In this document: positions 53,766 through 64,000 of the stretch, piece by piece
Layout: the number at the start of each line of letters is the position of its first letter
Position numbering within the stretch: the stretch's first letter is position 1
Source of the DNA: Cricetomys ansorgei
Lineage: Eukaryota; Chordata; Mammalia; Rodentia; Nesomyidae
Direction: 5' to 3'
Assembly: GCA_026225945.1 (NCBI GenBank)
Contig: JAMJFZ010001228.1
Location: 2,802,501 to 2,866,500, forward strand
DNA: 64,000 bases
Notes under the pieces: model-generated
Told to the model about the DNA's origin: nothing
What the model saw: the letters and a program-made list of their open reading frames with translations, nothing else
The model's database searches: none
Position numbers and translations under genes: made by a program

Positions 53766-53924
53766 GAAGGTAGAGGAGGAGAAGGGGAGGGGAAGGGGAA
53801 GAGAAAGAAGAAGGAAGACAGGGATGGAGGGAAGGAGAGACAAAGGGAAGGAGAGAGGGAGGATAAGAGGGAGGAAGAAAGAAAGTCACCCAAAATAAAA
53901 TAAGTTACTGTGCAGGTCAGATTT

Positions 53925-54285
53925 GATCGTGAACTTGACCTAAACAAGAATCACCTGGAAGAGTGGATTGTGAAGGATTGTCTTTATTGTTAATTGATGT
54001 GGGAGGACCCAGTTCACTATGAGCACCACCATTCCCTAGACAGGGGATTTGGAGCTATATGAGACAGGATAAGGCTGGATGAAAGCTAGCTAATAAGCAG
54101 CAGTCTGAAGGGTGTGCATTTGTTCCTGATAGCAAATTTGATGTGATGTGACTAGCTGCTTGAGTTTCTACCTCATTTCTTACATAATGGTCAGTGACTT
54201 GTAATTGTAAGCCAAATAAACCGTTCCCTCCCCTAAGTTGCAATTTGTTATATTTTATCGCAAAACAGAAATGAAACTACAATAC
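53925..54285 (+). repeat. High-copy rodent repeat, third copy
   Basis: Contains TTGATGTGGGAGGACCCAGT, TAATAAGCAGCAGTCTGAAG and AAGCCAAATAAACCGTTCCC, in the same order as the copy at 1000-1366. Confidence 0.7.
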
Positions 54286-54640
54286 AACTTTCTTAAAAGC
54301 TGTGTAATATAAATGATAGCCCCCAGAAATGCCTCTGGTATATCTGGCATATAACATGTTTTTGTACTAATATTAAACAGTAACAGAATCTAAATGAGTT
54401 AGTTACTGCTCTGAATATATACTCTGGTATTTAGAAATTGAAGGAGAAAGTTTTATCTCTTTATATTACTAGAATGTGGTATATACTAGATATGTTCCTA
54501 TAACCACAAATAGATGGTTTGATTTCATAGATACATTTGAAATGCTGAAGGGCATTTCAGTGATCTATACAGTGCCTTCAATGCAGAACAGGGCACATAT
54601 CAATTGGGTACTTGGTTCTATGGTTTTAGGCATTGTGGGT

Positions 54641-54830
54641 TGGGGTTGGGGAGAGGGCTCAGTGGTGAAGAACACTTAGAAGACATCAGAGTTTGGTTCC
54701 CAGCAACTACATTACGTAGCTCACAAACACCTGTAATTCCCAGGATCCAATATCCTCTTCAGGCCTTTGTGGACACACAAATGTCACACACTCATATTAT
54801 AAAATAAAATAAAATAAAATAAAATAAATC
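54641..54830 (+). repeat. B3 SINE with (AAAAT)n tail
   Basis: TTGGGGAGAGGGCTCAGTGG, GTTCCCAGCAACTACATTAC and perfect AAAAT units at 54801-54828; an antisense ID-like piece follows to 54920. Confidence 0.85.
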
Positions 54831-54964
54831 TTATGTGGTTTTGTTTTAATATGGGAATTGAACTGAGGGCCTCCCTCATGCTAGGCAAACACTCTACAAC
54901 TATATTCTAAGCCTCTTTTTGCAGGGGTGGGGGGGTATGGGGGGACATCTTCTAAATAAGAGCC

Positions 54965-55335
54965 AGTGTCTGCCTTAGGATTTCTGTAGCTGTGATAAAC
55001 ATCATGACCAAAACCAAGTTGGGGAGTAAAGAGTTGATTTCATCTTGCACTTCCACCTCATAGAGCATCATCAACGGGAAACAGGGTAGGAACTGAAGCA
55101 GAAGCCATGGCAGAATGCTGCTTACTGGTTTGTTCAGCCTGCCTTATTACATCATCCAGGACCACCTACCCAGGGATGGCACCCCCCACAGCGAGCTGAG
55201 CCCTCCCACATCAACCATTAATGAAGAAGATGCCCCACAGGCTTGCCCCCAAGTCAATTTGATGAAGGCATTTTCTCAACTAAGATTCCCTCTCCTCAGG
55301 TTAGGTTTGTGTCACGTTGACAAAACAAACAAACA
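54965..55335 (-). repeat. High-copy rodent repeat, fourth copy
   Basis: ATTTCTGTAGCTGTGATAAA, CCCAGGGATGGCACCCCCCA and TTAGGTTTGTGTCACGTTGA, the reverse complement of the copy at 1000-1366. Confidence 0.75.
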
Positions 55336-55744
55336 ACAACAAAAAAAACCAGCACAGACCTCCATAAAGCTGCCCTCACTGTGCAGCCTAGCAGCCTAGT
55401 GATCCTCCTGCCTCAGCATAAGGAGTAGCTGGGACAGGCTTGACTTAACAAGTTTTAAACACTTATATGCCAGATCCTTTTGGGGGAATCAGTCAACTAT
55501 TCTTCAGGTAAACATTAACATGTCTTAACAGCAAGGCTTTTCGTGAAGGCAAAATACCATGACTAACTTGCTTTCTTTTACTGTAGACTCACCAGTTATA
55601 AAGTCTCTAGTTCCGACACAATAAAAATGGGTAACTGAATATAAAAAAAAAGAAGTCTATCACTCCTGAGTGTGAAAAATGCCAGTGTTTCAGCTACCCC
55701 AGCTGCCTGCTGTGTCTGATCTTCTCTCAGTCATCTCTCTGCAT

Positions 55745-56150
55745 GCTGTGTTCTAGCTTACTTTCTGTTGCTGGGGGAAAAACACCCTGACAAAAGCAGT
55801 GTAAGCATGGAAGGCTTTATTTTGGCTTAAGTTCTAGGTGCAGCCGGTGATAGCAGGAGAGTCAAGGCAAGAAGAGGTTGACGCTGCTCACCACATGGCA
55901 TCAGAAGACAGCAGTGATGCACGCCAGTGCTCGGTGCGTTTTTCCCCTTCCTACACCATCTAGGATCCCAGTCCCGGGAACGATCCTACCCATAATTCTG
56001 ACGGAACTTACAACATCAATTAGTGTGATCAAGATAATCCCTCCCAGGCATTCTCAGAGGCTAACCTTAATTCTACATAATCCCTCACAGTGTGTCCAGA
56101 GGCCTGTCTTCTAGGCAATTCTAGACTCTGTCCAAGCTGGTGATAACACT
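55745..56150 (-). repeat. Related rodent repeat, fifth copy
   Basis: TTGCTGGGGGAAAAACACCC, CTTTATTTTGGCTTAAGTTC and CAATTCTAGACTCTGTCCAA; a more distant relative of the same family. Confidence 0.55.
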
Positions 56151-56910
56151 AGCTGTCGCATCCTGCATAGCCACTTACTTGCATATTCACGGTCTATTAT
56201 CGAACAATCTGCAACTGTGAATAACTTGATCCTTGTTGCCCTCTTCCTACATAAAACATATGAAGGCCAGGCTGATAACGCTTCCTTTAGTAGCTATATG
56301 AGTGGGTGCACATCACCACCAAGCTGGAACTGAGTCTTTTGGAGGCTCTGAAATCCACATGGTAATCTGCGCAACAGCATCTAATGCCAACACTTGTTGC
56401 TACACTGCAGTGGCAGGATCCCAAATAGTAGATGGGATGATTCTAGTCCTTGTTGACAGACACACAGTGATTCAGAGAAGGAGCAGGTTGGTGAGGAAGC
56501 TGTAGGCTTTGTGGTCAGGCCATGTTTATACCAACACTCCACCTATCCCAGGGTCACCAAGGCCCTGCAGGGAACACTCTCCAGCCTACAGTGCTCCTAC
56601 AGGAGACTAAAGTGGAAAGAGAGATGAGAACTAGCAGGCATGAAACCTGGAGGAAGATGATCTTCTGTGTCTTAGTATCGTCCTCCACAGGACAAAGATC
56701 GTAACTTCAGTGCTGCCTGTGGCACAGGACTGTTAGGGCTATTGATTTATGCAGTGTTCCTGAGACAGTGCTGAAGACCATCTATCTCCAAGATAAGGTA
56801 TTATTAGCATTAATGTTTTCTGGGCCTAGGGGTAGAGGAAAAGAGAATAACCATTACAATTCTAGTGTTTTCCACTGTTTCTATTTAAGATAACCAGATA
56901 CTGTGATTTC
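56151..56910. other. Unassigned intergenic sequence
   Basis: No repeat, RNA gene or convincing coding frame was seen. Confidence 0.5.
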
Positions 56911-56912
56911 AG

Positions 56913-57120
56913 TTTTTTTTTATTTTTATTTTTATTCTTTGAGCCATAGCCTTATGTACCCCCAGTTGTCCTCAAATCCACTGTATAGTCAAGGATGACC
57001 TTGAACTTCTGATCCTCCTGCTTAAACCTCCCTGGTACTGGGATTAGTGGCAGGCATCACTGCACCAGGTTTATGTAGTGCTGGCTAGGCAAGCACTCTA
57101 CCAACTGAACTACCATACAC
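56913..57120 (-). repeat. ID-B1 composite SINE
   Basis: TGACCTTGAACTTCTGATCC and GGCAAGCACTCTACCAACTG; a partial B4-type antisense copy follows to 57275. Confidence 0.85.
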
Positions 57121-57329
57121 TATCACTTTAAAACATTTAGTTTGTGTGTGGGGGCACACATACACTGGAACATGGGGTTCACAGATTTAGCTGGCTGGAT
57201 AGTGAACCCCAGGGATCCACCTGGATTTACCTTCCCAGTTCTTGGAATATAAGCATGCACCAAGACTCTTTGAGGATAGATGGGTTTAACATAATTTTTT
57301 TAACTTGAAAGAAAAAAAAATTAAAAGCA

Positions 57330-57481
57330 TGAGGTCTGGCCAGGTGTAGTAGCACATGCCTTTAATCTCTGCACTTGGGAGGTGAGGCAGGTGGGTCTCT
57401 GTGAGTTCAAGACCAGCCTGATCTACATGGTAAGTTTGAAGACAGTCAGGACTACAGAGAAACTCTGTCTCAAAAAAAAAG
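57330..57481 (+). repeat. B1 SINE
   Basis: GGCCAGGTGTAGTAGCACAT and GAGAAACTCTGTCTCAAAAA. Confidence 0.9.
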
Positions 57482-57733
57482 TATGAGGTTCTTATATACC
57501 ATAACATAAATTCATAATGTCTGGAGAAGACACAGGAGAAAGAACTGTATACACACACAAGGCACATCTGTGTCTAAGGGCTCAGTTGGCCTCTGGAAAA
57601 GCTTGGGGTTGTTTGCATGGTCCCCAAGTTGTTGGGCTTCCATTCCCTTCTCCTACTTCTCATGTTCAGATGAGAACTGCTTTCAGGGCTGTAATCTTGA
57701 CTGAGGCAGGTCAGCATTCATTACCCACCCCAT

Positions 57734-57786
<53 letters not shown>
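57734..57786. repeat. (CA)n(TA)n microsatellite
   Basis: A compound run, CA units passing directly into TA units. Confidence 0.95.
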
Positions 57787-57788
<2 letters not shown>

Positions 57789-58369
57789 CACATATAGTTT
57801 CCTATTTCCTCTCCTCATGGAACTTAATAAAAGCCCTTCAAAAGTAGCTAAGTCCTTACTGACAGGAGTTCCCATGCCATGGCCTGCAGGTCACATGTGG
57901 CCAAGGATGGCTGTGGATATGGAGCAACTCTAAAATCATAAACTCAACATGAAAGGTTTTCTGTGTGTGAGAGGTTTTTTTCTACAACTCGACTATGTGA
58001 TTCTCGAGTGCGGACCTTTGTAGATGACAAGTCATTTGTTACAACGTCCTGCAAAATAAATGCACATGTGCTCTTACACCAGGCCACAGCTTAGATTGGA
58101 TTTAACATGTAACCTAAGACAATCCATCTTTGTTCCATGGGTGCCACCACCCCAGGGGATCCTTCACCTCTCACTCTGTTTCTTCTTTTGCCCTTGTCAC
58201 AATACTCTGAGACAGAGACTGGCAGAGTCAACTGAGAATACGGAAAATGTTCTAAGAACCAATCAAATTCAGTAATTCGGTAAATTATCCTGCCACCTTA
58301 GGGTATCTTCTATTCTCACTTGTATATAGCCTCTACTTTGGCCAAATGAGGGTTTTGTTTTGTTTTGTG
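57787..58369. other. Unassigned intergenic sequence
   Basis: No gene or repeat recognised. Confidence 0.45.
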
Positions 58370-58569
58370 TTTCTGTTTAGGTGTATAGGTGTTTTGTCTG
58401 AATATGTCTGTGCACCATGAACATGCAGTACCTTGGAGGTCAGATGAGGGCATCAGATCCTCTGGAACTAGAGTTACAGATGGTTGTGAACCACCATGTG
58501 GGTACTGGGAATCAAATCTGGGTCTTCTAGAAGAGCAGTCATCTTACCTACTGAGCTACCTGCCAGCCG
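58370..58569 (-). repeat. B3 SINE
   Basis: GATCCTCTGGAACTAGAGTT, GTTGTGAACCACCATGTGGG and GAGCTACCTGCCAGCC. Confidence 0.9.
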
Positions 58570-58639
58570 CAAGATCCTGCCTCTTTTCACGCATCTCCTT
58601 ACTAACTCCACTGTAATCACAAAAACTCTTTCATGAATC

Positions 58640-58880
58640 TTTTTTAATTATTTATTTTAATCTAGATTACATGAATGCATGTATCTCTTTGTGTGAGTAT
58701 GTGTACATATGAGTGCAGAAAAGGGTATCACATCTCCTAAATCTGGAGTTATGGGTAGTTGTGAGCCACCCAATGTGAGTGTTGAAAACTCAACTCAGGT
58801 GATGACAGGGCTGGGAATCAAACCCAGGTCCTCTGGAAGAGCAGTATGCATGCTTAAACACTGAGCCATCTTTTCATCCC
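58640..58880 (-). repeat. B3 SINE with internal duplication
   Basis: GTAGTTGTGAGCCACCCAAT and GAGCCATCTTTTCATCCC; an extra AACTCAACTCAGGTGATGAC segment is inserted. Confidence 0.85.
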
Positions 58881-58883
58881 TTC

Positions 58884-59290
58884 CTTTGTGGTTCTTGAAC
58901 TTGTCAATATTCTCCCTTCTTATGGTGGCCAGGCTCTTATGTGATAAATGCCTCTTAGTTCATGCCAGTGTGCTGTACCCTCCCCCACTAATAGGATTGA
59001 TTTGCGTAATAGTTGGATATTGCAGAAATAAGGTTCTTCTGAAATTGCCATCAAAGGCACACATGTGCCTTCCTTTTTGTCTAGGGGAAGCCAGCCAGTC
59101 TCTGTACTATAAGGATACCATATCTATGCCATAAACATATTTGCACAGTGTATGGAGAAGCCTAGAAGGAGAGGAACTGAGGTCTCTCCTCCCAGTGACC
59201 ATCATCAGGTAAGTGAACCGTTTCAAGCCTTCAGAGCCAAAAATACTATTAACCCCTAAGAGTCCCTGAGCCAATGCCAGTCTGTCAAGT
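58884..59290 (+). mobile_element. MLT1-like MaLR LTR relic
   Basis: GGGGAAGCCAGCCAGTCTCT, GAGAGGAACTGAGGTCTCTC and GTTTCAAGCCTTCAGAGCC then CCCTGAGCCA match the order I recall for ancient MLT1 LTRs. Confidence 0.55.
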
Positions 59291-59329
59291 CACTTTCAAA
59301 CTCCTACCCCACCACACACACACAAATGT

Positions 59330-59755
59330 GCAATAATAAACACGTATAATCATCTACACTAAGTTTTAGGATAATTCCTCTAAAGCAACGCCTCAGGCCT
59401 TAACATGCCTTCAGCTCTAACACCTTATCTCAAAATTCCTACATGATTCCATACTTCCTCTGGATGTCTTCCCTAATATCAATTTAGATGGCCTTCTCTG
59501 TATAGCTATAGAAAAGAGTATCCCTTCCCCCATTATATTATTCTCAGTCCCCATCTCCTTGATTACATTGCTGTTTATAACAACCTGACAAATTACAGGT
59601 TTGTTGGTTTGTTGGCTAGCATTACCCATGCTCAAACAACGGTTCACTGAGAACAGAGTCTGTCCTGTTTATCGTGTATCTCCAAGGTTGGCAATGGTAT
59701 CTGTCTCTCCTCCAGTATAAGAGCAACAAATATTTGTTGAGAGAAAAAAGGAATT
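59330..59755 (+). repeat. L2 LINE 3' end relic
   Basis: CTGGATGTCTTCCCTAATAT, ACAGAGTCTGTCCTGTTTAT and AACAAATATTTGTTGAGAGA are in L2 3' order. Confidence 0.6.
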
Positions 59756-59764
59756 AAAACTAGT

Positions 59765-60100
59765 GAAGGGGATGGGAAGAGGTCTCAGTAAGTGAAGTGT
59801 TCTGCCATGTAAGGATAAGGACCTGCATTCAGTCAGCAGAATTCACAGAAAAAAAAAAAGAAGAAGCCAGAAGTGGTAGCACGTCTGTAATCCTAACAAT
59901 AGGGAGCCAGTCAGGAGAATCCCTGTGGGACTCTCTGGCCACCTAGCCTAGCCCAACCTTCCAGCTCCAGGATCACTGAAAGACTCTGTCTTTAAAAACA
60001 ATGTGAATGGCAGTTCTGAGGAACAACAGCTGAGGGTTTCTTCCGGCCTTGACATGTGCATTCACACATATGCATGTGAGGCACACACACACATCAGTGA
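59765..60100 (+). repeat. B4-type composite SINE
   Basis: GGATGGGAAGAGGTCTCAGT, AGAAGTGGTAGCACGTCTGT and AAAGACTCTGTCTTTAAAAA. Confidence 0.7.
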
Positions 60101-60429
60101 AGGAGCATCATAAAATCAACCGTGGGGTCATGCCAACTACATGAGAGTCAATGTGGCCTTGAACACAGTAAGAGATTGTTATTGGAGTGGTGTGTTCCAG
60201 CTCAGTCTAGATAACGAACCGAAGAAAGAGGTGTGGAATTAGAGGCTTTCAGAGAGTGACAAGAGGCTGAACGACTAGAGGAGGTTGGATTTTGGTAGGA
60301 AAGCTGTCAATGACAAGCCAGAGAAGCTAACAACATCTCTCAATATCACAGGACATGAAACGTGATTCCAGGCAAATTATGCAAGTGTCGAGGAAATATG
60401 CTGTCGTCAGTTCTACGAAAATCCTACTT

Positions 60430-60550
60430 GGTCTCCTGCGAGGATATTTTTAAGACCCACATAGTGAAAGGAGAGAACTGACTCCCACAGTTGTCCTCGG
60501 ACCGTCACACAGCTAAAGCCCCCATAAAATAAAAATATAATAAAAATGTT
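60430..60550 (+). repeat. B2-like SINE fragment
   Basis: ACTGACTCCCACAGTTGTCC and an AAAATAAAAATA tail. Confidence 0.6.
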
Positions 60551-60562
60551 AAAAGGTGTATA

Positions 60563-60715
60563 TAGCAGGGTGTGGTGGCATGTGCCTTTAATCCCTGCAC
60601 TTCGGGAGCAGAGGCAGCTGGATTTCCGTAAGTTGGAGGCTAGCCTGGTCTACCCAGTAAGTTCCAGGATAGTCAGGACTACAAAGAGAGACCGGTCTCA
60701 AAACAAAACAAAGGG
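60563..60715 (+). repeat. B1 SINE
   Basis: CAGGGTGTGGTGGCATGTGC, CTTTAATCCCTGCACTTCGG and AAGTTCCAGGATAGTCAGGA. Confidence 0.95.
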
Positions 60716-61024
60716 CATATTTATATAGACAGTCTTCCTAACCGGCAATTTCACTTGTCTGATCATTAGGCACAGCTCTGCTGCAGATAGACACAGAGAA
60801 CATTGTTAATGAGGTCATGGTCTGTGCATGATTAACCTCACAGAGGCATTTAGTGTCTTTTCATTATCAGGTGTACTGAAATAGGACGTTGAGTGGGGAA
60901 GCTTCCTTAGGCAAAACAGAAGCAAAACAAAACTTGTGTTTACAAATATTCAAATGGGAAGTCTTTTTAAAAAATATGCATCTATGTATGTGTATAGGTA
61001 TCTAATATCCACCATCCTCTAAAA

Positions 61025-61205
61025 CAGTGGACTGAACCCCTTTGGGGGTCACCTTAGACCATCTACATATCTGATATTTCCATTATGATTCAAAGCAAAG
61101 TTGCAGTTATGAAATAGCAGTGAAAATAAATTTATGGTTGGGGGTCACCACAGCATGAGGAGCTGTATTAAAGGGTCACGGCATTAGGAAAGTTGAGAAC
61201 CACTA
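61025..61205 (-). mobile_element. hAT-type non-autonomous DNA transposon (URR1-like)
   Basis: The right end carries GTTGAGAACCACTA and the left end CAGTGGACTGAAC, the degraded CAGTGGTTCTCAAC inverted termini of Charlie-type hAT elements. Flanking 8-bp sequences CTCTAAAA (61017-61024) and CCCTAAAA (61206-61213) match at 7 of 8 positions. At 181 bp it has no coding capacity. Confidence 0.8.
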
Positions 61206-61213
61206 CCCTAAAA

Positions 61214-62033
61214 GAAAAAGGACTGGAAGGAAACATACTAAAGATTGCCAACATTTCTAATTTCTCCCCAGATAGTATGATTTAAAGCTCATTTTGAATT
61301 TGGGATATATTTTTAAATTTTTCTTGTTGAATATGTATTTCTGTAATACAATTTCCAGTTAATAAGTGTGTTCATATACATAACTGACAGGGAGAGATGA
61401 TGTTCGGGTACAACAGGCTTTCAACCAGAATACAAAACGAAGACACCAGGTTCTCTGGTGATGGTAGAGAAATGTAGGAAGGAGATAGTTTGCTGAAATG
61501 AAGAGGAGGGAAAGTACACCAAGCAGAACCCATTCCCATATTTGATTTGACCATTGTCCAAGAAGAACTGCAGGGGGCACTAGGAGAATACTGAGTCTTT
61601 TGAAGGAGTAGTTTTAAGTGAGTGCCCGTAGGATGCCCACTGAGCTGTTTCCATTTACACAACACAGGAATCCTGTGTCCAGAGACAAAGATCATCATCG
61701 TGGCAAGCATATATGTTGTGATTTGGTGTACTCCTGCTTCCTGCTTCTTTGACTTCCTGCTCTCAGTATTTTTCTCTTATTTTATAACCATCTTTTCTAA
61801 GTGCTTAAAGATTTGGTCTCCTCTAATACTAGCTTCTTTCAAATTGGACCTGCGGTATTGAGAAAAAGAGTGTACTTCTGGAGCCTTATTTCCTTTCCTC
61901 ATCGAAGGGACTGGATCCAGGTCCCCTCCTACACCGAGGATCAGAGATGCTGTGGCAGTGAACTACCATAGGAAACTGGGAATCCACCCAAGTTGGTTTT
62001 CCAAGTCTCTAGAAAGTCAAAAAAGAACCATTC
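61214..62033. other. Unassigned intergenic sequence
   Basis: No recognised repeat or gene. Confidence 0.45.
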
Positions 62034-62125
62034 TCCTCCCTCCTCCCTTCGTCTTCCTCCCTCCTCTTCCCTTCTCCCTTCTTGTCCCTTCCTCCTTCCT
62101 TCTTCCTTCTTCCTTCTATCCCCAA
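62034..62125. repeat. Pyrimidine-rich (TCC/TTCC) tract
   Basis: About 90 bp of almost only C/T on the plus strand. Confidence 0.85.
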
Positions 62126-62149
62126 ATACTGAAGAATTGTGAGATGTCT

Positions 62150-63360
62150 GTTTAGATTTTTTTGATCCACTTTTTACTTTTTTTTGTCTTTTTATTATTA
62201 AATTTTGAATTCTTTATGTATTCCAGATATATATCCCCCATCTGATAGAGGTCATTTTTTCAATTTTCCTTTTGGAATCCTTAAAAGCACAAAATTTTTA
62301 CATTTTTATTATCAAATGACTCTGTTTTTTCTCTTATTACTTGTGGTTTAGATTCCTTAGCTAAGAAACTTCTGCCTATCAAAGAACACAAAAATGTGTG
62401 TCTATTTTTTTTTTCCTTTTTTTCTTTTAAGGGCTGGGAATTGAACCAAGGACTTTGTACACACTAGGAAAGAACTCTCCCACTGAGCTATAACTCCAGA
62501 TATTTCTTTCTATCTTTTTTCCTAAGAATTGAATAGTTTTAACCCTTACATAGCATCTTTAAGAATTTTCATTTAATTTTGCATATTGTCTCTTGCAGTT
62601 GAATACCCAGTTATCCCAGCTCCATTTGTTGAATGCTATGTATTCCTTTTATTATTTTTATTATTTTAATTCTGTTTCTTGGGTTCTCCTTTTGCCATTC
62701 ATACAAATATATTCTGTACAGCAAGCACGTTCTCTTCATACCCCACCTTCTGTTTGTCCACTTTGTGCCTCTAGATACTTTCAGTTCACCTTCACATTAT
62801 AGTCACATAGGATTTTATGATTCCATTAAAAAGTAAAGACCCACAAGTGAGAGAAAACAATATTTGCCTTTCTGAGACTGTCTTAATTTACTTAATAGAA
62901 CTACCCAGCTTTGGATTCAATTTCTTGTAATTAACGAAACTCTGTTCTTCTTTATGGCTGAAAAAAAAATTATTGCATATATAAACCACATCTTCCTTAC
63001 CCACTCCTCTGTTGATGGACATCGAGGCTGGTCCATAGCCTATCTCTGTGATAGTGCTACAGTAGATGTGGATGCACAAGGGTCACTGATGCTTTGACTT
63101 AGTGTCCTTAGGAGTGGTACTGCCGGGTCACATGGTAGACCTATTTTAGATTTTGAGGACACTTCATATGATTTTCATAGTGCCTGGGGAAGTTCACATT
63201 CCCATCATCCATGTGTAAGGGTTCCTTTTGTCCACATCTTCGCCAGCATTTGGTATTTGGCTTCTTAATGACTTCTTTCTGACTAGGAAGAGATGGGTAC
63301 TCAGTGTAGTTTGAATTCGCATTTCTCTAACGATTGGTGAAGGTAGCATTTTTTTTCAAA
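62150..63360 (-). mobile_element. L1 ORF2 C-terminal region, antisense and rearranged
   Basis: TTCTTTATGTATTCCAGATA, CTCTGTTGATGGACATCGAG, TACTGCCGGGTCACATGGTA and GTTCACATTCCCATCATCCA are reverse-complement landmarks of L1 ORF2. Frames are broken. An antisense ID-like SINE is inserted at 62415-62505, and 62640-62820 resembles the N-terminal side out of normal order. Confidence 0.75.
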
Positions 63361-63415
63361 TATTTATGCAAAAGGCACAGCATTTTTAAAGTTTTGATTG
63401 CTAGTAATAATTCAG

Positions 63416-63672
63416 GATAGGTTGCCCAGTGGTTAGGAACACATGCTGCCCTTCCTGGGGATACAAGTCATTCAGTTCCTAGTGCCCATGTCAAAGGCTG
63501 GCAACTGCCTATAACTCTATCTCCTGCCTGTAACTCCAGCTATGCCTGGAATTCCAGTTTCCAGGAATCTGACCCCCTCTACTTGCCTCCACGCATAGCA
63601 TGCACACATGAGCACCTGAGCACACATGGCATGCACATATGCATACATATAAGTAAAAATAAAAAATAATTT
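63416..63672 (+). repeat. B3 SINE with internal duplication
   Basis: GGTTGCCCAGTGGTTAGGAA, ATCTGACCCCCTCTACTTGC and a TAAAAATAAAAAATAAT tail. CTGCCTATAACTC is followed by a second CTGCCTGTAACTCC. The remaining sequence to 64000 is unassigned. Confidence 0.8.
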
Positions 63673-64000
63673 TAAAAGAAAAAAAATTCAGTGGCCTGAG
63701 TAGTCTGTTGGCCAAGGACTGTAATATCTTGTGGAATCTCCCGAGACTGACTGTATTAGAGGCTGCTTTGTTTTGTTTCAAACCACTAGAGAGGATCATG
63801 AAGCCAGAAGAGTGACTCACAACCAACAGACTCAAATTATGAAGTGGAATGAACAAATATGATTGCTTAACCAGAGTTGAAATAGACGTTATGCTAATAC
63901 ATTTGATTTCAGTTTGTGTGTGAGCATTTATGCACACATGTACCCATACATGTATGCATATGTGGAATGAATTAACATGGAAAGTGTATTTCTGAAATTT

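Noticed and set aside
40000..64000. A second protein-coding gene upstream of Slc35f5
   Set aside because: No run of exon-like frames with matching splice sites was seen; the open frames lie in repeats or are short and unsupported.

Overview
The window is muroid rodent genomic DNA. It is crowded with B1, B2/B3 and ID-B1/B4-type SINEs, rodent L1, ERV LTRs, older MIR/L2 relics and simple repeats, and it has one CpG-island promoter. B1 copies with a 'gtggatctctgtgagttc' core and the L1 3' end suggest a muroid, perhaps a cricetid, but the species cannot be fixed from the sequence alone.

One protein-coding gene is recognised, Slc35f5, a 10-TM transporter-like protein of the SLC35/EamA drug-metabolite transporter superfamily. 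It lies on the minus strand and all 15 coding exons can be placed base by base, from the ATG at 38924-38926 in the CpG island to the TAG at 9762-9764. The exons join in frame into 524 codons plus stop. Thirteen introns are GT-AG; intron 11 uses a GC donor. The 3'UTR probably runs down to an AATAAA signal at 5134-5139 and holds a long CCTT-type pyrimidine tract just after the stop.

Layout: 1-5100 is downstream intergenic sequence (SINEs, an L1 3' end, a CA/GT tract). 5100-9761 is the probable 3'UTR. 9762-38926 is the gene, whose introns hold many SINEs, MIR/L2 relics and one complete solo LTR (19449-20339). 38580-39770 is the CpG island with seven GC boxes and CRE-like sites. 39770-64000 is intergenic upstream sequence, including a nested stack at 42795-48300 in which an old L1 was broken by SINEs, by a 3.4-kb 5'-truncated L1 with an 18-bp target duplication, and by a solo LTR with a 6-bp target duplication. 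Also present are a U2 snRNA fragment, a hAT element with an 8-bp target duplication, MLT1-like and L2 relics, and antisense L1 ORF2 at the far end.

No CRISPR, operon, functional tRNA gene, intact retrotransposon ORF or second gene was seen. The upstream 24 kb looks like repeat-rich intergenic DNA. I found no evidence for a new biological system; the best observations are the GC-AG intron, a SINE lying against a splice donor, and the datable nested insertions.
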